From G020354945 sp964570585 (GTDB taxonomy: Bacteria > Omnitrophota > Gorgyraeia > JABMRG01 > JAFGKX01), in NCBI GenBank assembly GCA_964570585.1, contig CAZMYR010000049.1, forward strand, positions 1 through 12,070: a stretch of DNA of 12,070 nucleotides, written 5' to 3'. The position numbers were made by a program, and so were the translations under genes. The stretch's first letter is position 1; every line of letters starts with the position of its first letter. Under the pieces are notes generated by a model. It was not told the DNA's origin, did no database searches, and saw nothing but the letters and a program-made list of their open reading frames with translations. Shown here in pieces: positions 6,151 through 12,070 of this stretch.

Positions 6151-6336
6151 CGATGATGCCGCGCAACTCTCGTAGCACCAGAATGGCTGGCGACACCTAA
6201 CCTGAAACGCCCCCGGGTACCCGGCGCCATGGGCACCAGACTTACACCCCGCGAGCACCCCCTCCTCAGGTTTTCCCCTAATTAAAATAATCAGCTTTGG
6301 CTTGCCCCATTTTGGTTTTTTCTTATTTTCAACCAT
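6142..6336 (-). CDS. RiPP precursor peptide C (64 aa)
   Basis: The leader MVENKKKPKWGKPKLIILIR runs on to GKPEEGVLAGCK, ending at residue 32. The 32-residue core starts SGAHGAGYPGAFQVR and has Cys48, Cys54 and Cys58 near the end (VRCRQPFWCYESC), closing with AASSPS. Leader Cys31 matches the other two peptides. A purine-rich GAGGGGGTGA ribosome-binding site precedes the ATG by 4 bp. The gene lies between the nucleotidyltransferase (34 bp upstream) and rSAM3 (96 bp downstream). Aromatic residues Phe52, Trp53 and Tyr55 lie between the cysteines, unlike the other cores. It is called a precursor from the conserved leader, the variable cysteine-bearing core and the flanking maturation genes. Confidence 0.87.
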   Translation of the reverse strand: MVENKKKPKWGKPKLIILIRGKPEEGVLAGCKSGAHGAGYPGAFQVRCRQPFWCYESCAASSPS

Positions 6337-6370
6337 TTATTCACCCCCTCTTCGGCAAAAGGACTCTAAC

Positions 6371-7588
6371 CTACTTTAAAGGTATTTTACCATATTTCAT
6401 TCTTTTTTTGTATAAAAATGAGCGTAATAAATTTGACGCACTTTTAAAAAATATATATAAGAGCCGCCAGCGATAAAAAAACTCTGTCTTATTGCTATAG
6501 ACCTTTAGCCCGTAAAATTTTGCAAACTGCTCCTGTGGTATATCCATAATATATGCTAACGGTTCAAGGATACTGTCGTACAAAAGAAAATGCAATTTTA
6601 AATAGATATCTTTGCTGCCTGCTATCTTTTCTATGGAAAAAGTGTTCTTCTCGATAAACATCCGGATTATCTTTTTTCTCAATCCCGAGATGTTTAATCT
6701 GGTGAAGACATATTCCGGGATGTCTTGACCAGATAAAAACCACATCTGCTCCAATAAAAAAAATAAGGTTACGCGCATCTCATATTTTTCGCTCATCGCC
6801 AGGCAATAATCCCAATCAAAATTCGTTTTATATTTGCGCATAAGTAGAATTGCGTCATAAACATTCTTCAGGCAGAGATTTTCGCCAAACCTGCGGCAAT
6901 GCAATGCCAGGCTAAAAAGCGTATCCTCCGCAGAAAGCGATTTTATTTTTTTCCCATCGTACTGGACCTCTTTTAATCTCTGCCAAATCTCTGGTAAGAG
7001 GTGGCGCCTTTTCCTTTTATAATCAAGGGCCCAATGCAATTCCGTACGCAGCATAAATCTCGTGTTATTTTTCAAGAAAGCAATATGGTATTGATTTTCT
7101 CGCCAATATTCCTCTCTTAACCCACGCAATTCCTTTTTATGCCCTAAATCATACAATATTGCCTCTGCTTTTAAAAGGTCGGTTTCCTGAACCAAAATGT
7201 CTATGTCTACCATCGGCCGGAAAAAGGTATCCTGATAGATATCGGCAAGAAAAGCTATGCCTTTTATCGGCACAAGCTCGACTTTCGATTGCGCAAAGGC
7301 ATTGGCTATCCGCGTAAATTCCCGCCAGAGATAATGCGCGCGCTGCAGCGTGGCGTATGAATTATTCTTTAGGAATGCACTTAAGCCTTGCGGCAAAAAT
7401 TCGGTAAAATCCTTCAAATTTGAATAGGCAAGAGGAAAAAGCTGGTGGTAAATAATGAGCTGCTTAAATAAATCCCAATCGATACTATGCTCTGCCAGGA
7501 TTCTTTTTATTTCTCTGCTATGTTCCGTTCCTGAGCCCTGCTCTCTAGCTATCGCTTTAATCAGTGCCTGTTCGGCATGCATATACAA
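6371..7588 (-). CDS. Nucleotidyltransferase family protein (NTP_transf_5 type)
   Basis: This 405-residue protein has VPIKGIAFLADIYQDTFFRP followed by MVDIDILV at about 107-133. The K-G near 109, R-P-M and D128-x-D130 are the signature of the uncharacterised nucleotidyltransferase family (PF14907), and RTELHWAL (181-188) is the second typical block. Members are repeatedly found beside lasso-peptide and other RiPP genes and in surface-polysaccharide loci, but their substrate is not established; transfer of a nucleotide to a peptide, sugar or cofactor is inference. The first possible start is a TTG at 7588, 10 bp from an AGAGG inside the end of the ABC gene; an in-frame ATG lies at 7582 and is a real alternative. 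It sits 5 bp after the ABC transporter and 34 bp before precursor C. Confidence 0.85.
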   Translation of the reverse strand: MYMHAEQALIKAIAREQGSGTEHSREIKRILAEHSIDWDLFKQLIIYHQLFPLAYSNLKDFTEFLPQGLSAFLKNNSYATLQRAHYLWREFTRIANAFAQSKVELVPIKGIAFLADIYQDTFFRPMVDIDILVQETDLLKAEAILYDLGHKKELRGLREEYWRENQYHIAFLKNNTRFMLRTELHWALDYKRKRRHLLPEIWQRLKEVQYDGKKIKSLSAEDTLFSLALHCRRFGENLCLKNVYDAILLMRKYKTNFDWDYCLAMSEKYEMRVTLFFLLEQMWFLSGQDIPEYVFTRLNISGLRKKIIRMFIEKNTFSIEKIAGSKDIYLKLHFLLYDSILEPLAYIMDIPQEQFAKFYGLKVYSNKTEFFYRWRLLYIFFKSASNLLRSFLYKKRMKYGKIPLK

Positions 7589-7593
7589 ATTAT

Positions 7594-9348
7594 TTATACC
7601 TCTTCTATTTGATTATGAAAGAAATCCCTGTATAAGGCGCTCCCTGATAAAAGCTCTTCATGCGAACCTTGCTCTATCTTACCGTTTCCGGTTAAAAAGA
7701 ATATTCTCCCCGCATCTTTTACGGAAAATAACCTGTGCGAGATAACTATAGTAGCTAACCTCTCTCTTTTTTTCTTTAAAGCTTGAAAAATCTTCCACTC
7801 TGTAGACGAATCTATGGAAGAAGTGGCTTCATCAAGAATGAGCAGGTCAGAATTTTTTAATATCGCTCTGGCTAAAACAATTCTCTGCTTAAGCCCTTCT
7901 GATAAACGGTAGGCATCTTCGCCGACGAATGTATCATAACCCCGCGGTAGATTAGTAATGAAATCATGGATACAGGCAATCCTAGCTACTGCCTCAATCT
8001 CGCTTTGGCCAACGCCTTTTAGGCCATAAGAAATATTCTCTTTTATGGAAACATCAAATAAAAGCGGCTGTTGTGTGGCAATACTTACCCTTTCCCTTAA
8101 TGATTTTAACTTTATTTCGCTTAATTGCAGGTTACCCAGGAATATTTCTCCCTCCCATGGTTCATAAAGCCTGAGGATTAAATTAATCAGGGTGGTTTTG
8201 CCACAACCTGACGGGCCGACTATGGCTACCCAAGAAGGGACAGGAATCACAGAGTCCATTCCCTTAAAGATTGGTTTCTCTTGTTGATACCCGAACGAAA
8301 TATGCTGAAATTTAATTTCTCCTTTGATGGACTCTAGGTTTTTTGCTCCCGGTAAATCTTTAATCTGCGGTTGGGTATCCATCACTTCAAAAAACTTTTC
8401 TAGAGATATTGTTTCTCTGACAAAATACTCAAATCTGTAGCGCAAAGAGTCTAATAATATTCCTAACTGGGTCAGATAGATCATCACCGCGGCATAATTA
8501 CCAATGGTCAAGCTGCCTTTGATAATCAGCCACCCCCCATATAAAGTTATTGCTCCGTATATGGCTTTGGATAAAACGGATGAAGTTAAAAAACTTATTG
8601 TTATCCAGCGAAAATTTTTTATCTTCAAGCGCAAATTTTTTATCAGTGACTTTAAATAAACGCGCCGCTGATAAGATTCTAAACCAAGTGCCTTGATAAT
8701 CAATATCCTAGAAAAGGCTTCGTAAATTTCCTTGGATAATTTAGCGCTATTTTCCCAGATCGCCCTGTAAATAGGCTTAAGTTTCTTTTGCAGATATAGG
8801 CTATGGAATAGATACAGGGGGCTTAAAATAAGTAAAAATATGGTCATCCGGGCATCGAGCCATAATGAAATCCCGAGAATAATAATCAGTTTAAAAATAT
8901 CCCCCAAAATCTGGGGGCATTGCTCAATGAGAAAATTAACCACTGTTTCCGTATCAGAAAGCCGGTATACGTCTTCGCCCACAGATTGTGAACGGAAAAA
9001 ACCCAAATCGAGCGTATAAAATTTATTGATTAGCTGATTGGTCAGCTTAAATTTTAGCTTTATGCCTGTTTTATTTTTCGCGATATCCCTGATCACCGTG
9101 ATCAATATGCTGAACGCAAACAATGCAACTCCTAGAATAGAAAGGTTTAAAAATTTCCCCAGGTTTTTATTGATAAATGCCTGATCAATAAACAGCTTGG
9201 AAATGTAGGGTGCCGCCAGAATAAAGGTGGAAGAAATCAGATTTAATAGAAATAATACCAGTATTTTCTTCTTATAAGAATTAATGAATCTTAAAAAATA
9301 TTGATTTCTAAATAAACTTCTCTTTTCTTTATCCATTTTAATGTTCAT
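7594..9348 (-). CDS. ABC exporter with fused membrane and ATPase domains, no peptidase domain
   Basis: This 584-residue half-transporter has an N-terminal membrane domain of about six helices (roughly residues 28-300). The ATPase domain follows: Walker A GPSGCGKTT (378-386), Q-loop TQQP (425-428), Walker B LLILDEATSSID (502-513) and H-loop SHR (537-539). The signature LSGGQ is changed to LSEGL (482-486). There is no C39 peptidase domain at the N-terminus, so if it exports the peptides, leader removal must be done elsewhere, presumably by the S26-like protease. It would act as a dimer in the inner membrane. Its start overlaps the end of the O-antigen ligase-like gene by 11 bp, which indicates translational coupling. 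Because of that neighbour, export of a lipid-linked glycan is an alternative. Confidence 0.92.
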   Translation of the reverse strand: MNIKMDKEKRSLFRNQYFLRFINSYKKKILVLFLLNLISSTFILAAPYISKLFIDQAFINKNLGKFLNLSILGVALFAFSILITVIRDIAKNKTGIKLKFKLTNQLINKFYTLDLGFFRSQSVGEDVYRLSDTETVVNFLIEQCPQILGDIFKLIIILGISLWLDARMTIFLLILSPLYLFHSLYLQKKLKPIYRAIWENSAKLSKEIYEAFSRILIIKALGLESYQRRVYLKSLIKNLRLKIKNFRWITISFLTSSVLSKAIYGAITLYGGWLIIKGSLTIGNYAAVMIYLTQLGILLDSLRYRFEYFVRETISLEKFFEVMDTQPQIKDLPGAKNLESIKGEIKFQHISFGYQQEKPIFKGMDSVIPVPSWVAIVGPSGCGKTTLINLILRLYEPWEGEIFLGNLQLSEIKLKSLRERVSIATQQPLLFDVSIKENISYGLKGVGQSEIEAVARIACIHDFITNLPRGYDTFVGEDAYRLSEGLKQRIVLARAILKNSDLLILDEATSSIDSSTEWKIFQALKKKRERLATIVISHRLFSVKDAGRIFFLTGNGKIEQGSHEELLSGSALYRDFFHNQIEEV

Positions 9349-10642
9349 AAATACTTTTTATAGCGCCGTGGATAAACCCGCAGATGAGGCAAAAAAGCAT
9401 ATAAGGGTTAGCCCAATAAAATAAATCGTATTCCCCCATATTCACCAGAAGCCCTATTAACGCAGAGAGAGCGGTAAGCAATATCACTTTCTCCTTTTTC
9501 CCGGTTAATCTACTAAAATGCTTTATCCCTTTCTTAAACAAAGAAAAAATGAACATCAGAAAACCGATAGTCCCCACAATCCCCGTTTCTGCCAAAATAG
9601 TAAGATACATATTATCCGGAATCATGAATTCATAAAACTCGCGGTCTGTGGCGGCATAATATTCATAAAACCTTATTCTAAAATGAGTAAAACCTATTCC
9701 AAGCCAGGGATAATCTTTAAGCATACGCACAGACATACCCAGTCTTTGTAGACGGTGCTCTGAGATAATGCTATCGCAGCTGCCCAGAATCATCCTTTTA
9801 AAGCCGAAACGGTTAAGGTTAACATCGCCCTGGTAGGAACAAACCAATATCAACAAAACCAGGAAAAGAGAAAATAAAACAAATAACTTTTTCTTTCGCC
9901 CAATCCATAAATAAACCGAAAGCATGACCGCCAGTCCTAAAAAAACGCCGCGAGAAAAGGTCAGCATAATCACGCTAAAACACAATAATGCAGAAAAAAC
10001 TCCCAATAGGCGCAGGTAAAACGATTTATTCTTTAAAAAATAAAGACTAAAAGGCAGGCAGCCTAAAAGGTAAGACCCCAAGACAGCAGGATTAAGCTGG
10101 GTGGACATTGGGCGGGGATAATATTTGATATACCTGTTGTAATAAGGGTTGAAGATAAAATTTTCGTAGAGTAAATTTTTACCGAAACATAATTCTAAAA
10201 TCCCTACCAGAGCTATCAATAAACTACCGATACAAATAACCAAACCAACCATATTTATGTTCTTTTTATCGAGGTACAGTCCTTTGCCTACATAAAATAA
10301 CAAGAAAGCAGTCAAGGCAATATAAATATAGACCGCTAAAGCTAAGTTCCTGTTGAGGGCGCAAATTATGCCGGAAGACATCGAAATTAAAAATAACCAG
10401 AAAGGCCAATCCTCCGGGCCAAATAATTGTTTTAGGTATCTTTTATCCAGGATAAAAACCAATAAAAAAATGCCCAGAAATATCCATGTATAAATTTTGT
10501 ACTTGTCCTGAATATTAGCTGGAAAAAATGAAATCCAGGCAAAAAGAATAATAAAAAGTACAGTTTTGTAGTTTATTTTTGTAAAAGTGGATGTCATAAT
10601 TATCAGCCTTTGCGGCTTACCCGCGTTAACTTCCGGCATCAT
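9338..10642 (-). CDS. O-antigen ligase/polymerase-like membrane protein
   Basis: This 434-residue protein is hydrophobic throughout, with about ten to twelve predicted membrane segments. It carries the Wzy_C (O-antigen ligase) pattern: PMSTQLNPAVLGSY at about 178-191, LTFSRGVFLG at 227-236 and YPWLGIGFTHFR at 311-322, followed by DNMYLTILAETGIVG before the last helices. Family members join or polymerise undecaprenyl-linked glycans on the outer face of the inner membrane. The ATG at 10642 has no clear ribosome-binding site; an in-frame ATG at 10597 (MTSTFTKINYK), with a weak AAGG upstream, is an alternative. It is the first intact gene of the minus-strand run and is coupled to the ABC gene by an 11-bp overlap. 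Its relation to the peptide genes is unclear: it may belong to a surface-glycan operon into which the peptide genes were added. Confidence 0.85.
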   Translation of the reverse strand: MMPEVNAGKPQRLIIMTSTFTKINYKTVLFIILFAWISFFPANIQDKYKIYTWIFLGIFLLVFILDKRYLKQLFGPEDWPFWLFLISMSSGIICALNRNLALAVYIYIALTAFLLFYVGKGLYLDKKNINMVGLVICIGSLLIALVGILELCFGKNLLYENFIFNPYYNRYIKYYPRPMSTQLNPAVLGSYLLGCLPFSLYFLKNKSFYLRLLGVFSALLCFSVIMLTFSRGVFLGLAVMLSVYLWIGRKKKLFVLFSLFLVLLILVCSYQGDVNLNRFGFKRMILGSCDSIISEHRLQRLGMSVRMLKDYPWLGIGFTHFRIRFYEYYAATDREFYEFMIPDNMYLTILAETGIVGTIGFLMFIFSLFKKGIKHFSRLTGKKEKVILLTALSALIGLLVNMGEYDLFYWANPYMLFCLICGFIHGAIKSIYEH

Positions 10643-10731
10643 AACACAGGCTGTCCGGATAAACTTTAACCAACATCTAAAACAAGCCTGGGCTCCGATA
10701 TTTTCTTTTTGCTATCAACAGACATAGAGCT

Positions 10732-10899
10732 TTACTCTTCCCCCATCCCGACTTCAATTTTTTCTATTTTGCCTGCAGAGTAAAGTAACAACTTGTCATT
10801 TTTGTTGATGGCATTTAAATCTAAACTGAAACTATTGCAACTAATATTGTTTACATAATTATGGGCCGTATTCTTAAAGTGCGTTTTTGGGTTTGATAA
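10732..10899 (-). pseudogene. Possible C-terminal remnant of an unknown gene
   Basis: Fifty-five codons are open on the minus strand before a TAA, ending in LNAINKNDKLLLYSAGKIEK then IEVGMGEE. The composition looks protein-like (alternating hydrophobic and charged residues) and not random, but no ATG, GTG or TTG start exists in the frame. It may be the tail of a gene truncated by the mobile elements to its right. I do not recognise the family, and chance is not excluded. Confidence 0.25.
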
Positions 10900-10933
10900 T
10901 TAGAAATCGTGTGCATATTTACCTTTTGTCACC

Positions 10934-10963
10934 ATTATAGCATCGTCTTTATTAAAATGATAA
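10934..10963 (-). promoter_or_regulatory. Candidate sigma-70-type promoter for the operon
   Basis: On the minus strand a perfect TATAAT (10934-10939) is preceded by TTATCA (10958-10963) with an 18-bp spacer. It points toward the operon, about 290 bp upstream of the first intact gene. It is the best promoter I found upstream of the run. The long untranslated distance and the surrounding remnants leave open that it served a lost gene. Confidence 0.4.
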
Positions 10964-11034
10964 ATGATAGGAGCTTGCTTTTGAAAGCCCTTCAGAAATA
11001 GCCCCGATATTGCCTGTCTATCGCACTTAACCGT

Positions 11035-11250
11035 TTATATTTTATTATATATTTGTAGGTAAGGCAAGGATTTTTGATTTTTGTGGGGATTTATTTGAAT
11101 TTTCTTTTTGAGTTTCCCTCGTTTTACATTGCTGTAGTAGCCATAATATCTTATCATCTGCTGTCTCTTATCAGGTATACGGGAAGTGATCGCTGCAATC
11201 GGAGTCTAATGGGTCATAAATACAGAAGTTGCTCCTTATGTGTTAGCAAT
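11035..11250 (-). pseudogene. IS91-family (Y2) transposase, decayed C-terminal remnant
   Basis: The minus strand encodes IAAITSRIPDKRQQMIRYYG followed by YYSNVKRGKLKKK and a TAA stop at 11035. The IPDK-x-x-QMxRYYGYYSN-x-RG block is characteristic of the C-terminal part of IS91/IS801-type transposases (Y2_Tnp). Just upstream, a different frame gives NFCIYDPLD, which matches the residues expected before that block, so a frameshift separates them, and an in-frame TAG lies at 11206-11208. The catalytic tyrosines further upstream are missing. It is a dead fragment. Confidence 0.7.
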
Positions 11251-11333
11251 AACCTAATCTGACCCAAAAATAATAACAGTGGTTCCATCTATAGGCAAAG
11301 CTATCCGTAAGATATATTCAAGACAGAGTCCAG

Positions 11334-11404
11334 AGTAGGAGATGGAATCACTTCCATCGTCCCCTGCCTCAAACCGTGCGTGCAGTTCTCCCGCACACGG
11401 CTTC
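11334..11404 (-). ncRNA. Group II intron 3' fragment (domains V and VI)
   Basis: On the minus strand, about 34 nt at 11371-11404 fold as domain V: AAGCCGTG pairs with CACGGTTT, with the AGC triad and its G-U wobble; a 2-nt CG bulge follows, then TGCGG-GAGAA-CTGCA. Directly downstream, GATGGAA-GTGA-TTCCATC inside GGGGA/TCC forms a domain VI-like hairpin ending in CCTAC, a plausible 3' splice boundary near 11334. The intron-encoded reverse transcriptase and the 5' domains are not in the window, since the flanking DNA is a transposase fragment. The piece is a remnant and cannot splice by itself. Confidence 0.75.
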
Positions 11405-11497
11405 CCTCTGGCCGTTGTCTGTTAGTTTCCAGAAGTCGGTTGTCGTCTGACCTTTATCGAATATAAAGAGACTAACCCTAACACCTGATGAATAAAC
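11405..11497. other. Junction between intron fragment and IS256 fragment
   Basis: These 93 bases lie between domain V and the truncated transposase stop. On the minus strand the last part reads through without a stop into the intron (KLTDNGQREAVCGRTART). That may be the remaining end of domain IV or simply open frame. No gene or further element is recognised. Confidence 0.3.
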
Positions 11498-11869
11498 TTA
11501 CTGGTATACTTCTTTCCGATATATGTCCTTTATAAGGTTATTTAGAGACTCCTGGTTATCTTTGTATCTTTTTAGGATTTCTCCCGCTAAGGCTTTTTTT
11601 CTGCATCTTGGGACCCAAAGTTTTTCAATTAGACCTATTTGCGTCTGCCAGGTCCTTGGGTAAAAGCCATTACGCGAATCTTCTCTATCTTTATTATGCT
11701 TATGCCAATCTGTTTCGATATACTCATCTCGAGCTATTTTAAAGGTATTCTCTAATAATGCTTTGATTAACTTTAAAAGGGCAGGTTTTGTATCTGTGAA
11801 AAATATTTCATTTACTTCCTGCCACCATTCTGCTAAAATCTGTCCTTGAGATAATAGTCTTGCTTCCAT
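11498..11869 (-). pseudogene. IS256/Mutator-family transposase, N-terminal fragment
   Basis: The 123-residue open frame contains DSRNGFYPRTWQTQIGLIEK followed by LWVPRCRKK, the conserved N-terminal block of Mutator-type (IS256 family) transposases. It continues as in family members through EILKRYKDNQESLNNLIKDIYRKEVYQ and then stops, where intact enzymes (about 400 residues) go on to the catalytic DDE domain. The ATG at 11869 has an AGGAG ribosome-binding site overlapping the inverted repeat upstream. The catalytic part is absent from the window, so this is a truncated, inactive copy. Confidence 0.85.
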
Positions 11870-11870
11870 A

Positions 11871-11943
11871 GGGTGTCACTCCTTTCATTTTAAGCCTGAG
11901 GTTATTCTCAGAGCTTGTTTATTATTAATGAAAGGATACACCC
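11871..11943. repeat. IS256-type terminal region with inverted repeat
   Basis: GGGTGTCACTCCTTTCATT (11871-11889) is an inverted copy, with 2-3 changes, of AATGAAAGGATACACCC (11927-11943), separated by 37 bp. The outer copy next to an A/T run at 11944 is the likely terminal inverted repeat of the fragmentary element. The inner copy overlaps the transposase ribosome-binding site, so folding or transposase binding here could limit transposase translation. This is inferred from position. Confidence 0.6.
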
Positions 11944-12024
11944 TTTTTTATTATATTCGCAAGAGTAATTTACACAAGATTTATGATATCACCGACAAAG
12001 TCATAATGCCATGCCTCTGTAATC

Positions 12025-12065
12025 CCAAAATGATAATGTCCTATTATACCAAAATAAAAATGTCC
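12025..12065. repeat. Pair of 17-bp direct repeats, insertion-sequence-end-like
   Basis: CCAAAATGATAATGTCC (12025-12041) and CCAAAATAAAAATGTCC (12049-12065) match at 15 of 17 positions with a 24-bp period. Short repeated blocks carrying TGTCC are typical of the multiple terminal repeats of IS21-type elements. A TATAAT-like spacer on the minus strand separates them. The element itself would lie beyond the window or be lost. Confidence 0.45.
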
Positions 12066-12070
12066 GGTTA

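Larger units (their letters stand above)
10643..11034. other. Gene-poor stretch with remnants upstream of the operon
   Basis: No convincing complete gene lies here. It holds the possible promoter at 10934-10963, an open frame without a start codon (10732-10899) and a 19-codon ATG frame at 10725-10666 reading MSVDSKKKISEPRLVLDVG. The last has a loose GGAAGAG about 10 bp upstream and could be a leader peptide or a gene remnant. I see no tRNA and no clear terminator. Confidence 0.5.

Noticed and set aside
7455..7745. Plus-strand 96-codon open frame spanning the nucleotidyltransferase/ABC junction
   Set aside because: It is antisense to two well-supported genes and has no recognisable domain.
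9518..9751. Plus-strand 77-codon open frame opposite the O-antigen ligase-like gene
   Set aside because: Antisense shadow of a membrane protein gene, with low-complexity His/Lys content.
11074..11262. Plus-strand 62-codon hydrophobic open frame
   Set aside because: It is the antisense of the IS91-type transposase remnant, whose minus-strand translation matches a known family.

Overview
This window carries what looks like a peptide natural-product (RiPP) operon from an uncultured, probably anaerobic bacterium. Everything from about 10.64 kb down to the left edge is transcribed on the minus strand, so the first gene of the operon has the highest coordinates. The moderately AT-rich sequence, the many radical SAM enzymes and the mixture of exopolysaccharide genes with RiPP genes would fit lineages such as Omnitrophota, Deltaproteobacteria or other sediment anaerobes. 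No taxonomic marker is present, so the phylum is inference.

Operon layout in transcription order: an O-antigen ligase/polymerase-like membrane protein (10642-9338); a peptidase-free ABC exporter (9348-7594); an NTP_transf_5-type nucleotidyltransferase (7588-6371); small precursor peptide C (6336-6142); radical SAM/SPASM enzyme 3 (6045-4849); a PqqD-like recognition protein (4838-4533); a Ser/His S26-type signal-peptidase-like protease (4546-4058); radical SAM/SPASM enzyme 2 (4076-2883); precursor B (2928-2716); precursor A (2616-2431); radical SAM/SPASM enzyme 1 fused to an HPr-kinase-like P-loop domain (2318-360); and the start of a family 2 glycosyltransferase cut by the window edge (345-1). 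Junctions are mostly tight or overlapping, with overlaps of 11, 14, 19 and 46 bp.

The three small genes share a near-identical leader ending in RGKPEE-x-x-L-x-x-CK, followed by divergent Gly/Pro-rich cores that each end in a three-cysteine region. This is the signature of ribosomal precursor peptides. A plausible model is that the PqqD-like protein presents the leaders to one or more of the three radical SAM enzymes, the S26-like protease removes the leader, and the ABC exporter secretes the product. The HprK-like domain and the nucleotidyltransferase would add or process further modifications. The precursor cassettes appear to have spread by local duplication: they share 3' flanking sequence, and a scrap resembling the 3' end of a radical SAM gene sits upstream of precursor A. 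I recall an annotated 'SynChlorMet' cassette with two radical SAM/SPASM proteins, a PqqD-like protein and an HprK-like protein, which may be a relative; I could not check this. The three-precursor, three-enzyme arrangement with a fused kinase domain is the main candidate for something undescribed.

The right end (10643-12070) is a mobile-element graveyard without intact genes. It holds a possible promoter for the operon, two small open-frame remnants, a decayed IS91-type (Y2) transposase C-terminus, the last two domains (D5-D6) of a group II intron, an N-terminal IS256/Mutator transposase fragment with its terminal inverted repeat, and a pair of 17-bp direct repeats at the edge that resemble an insertion sequence terminus.
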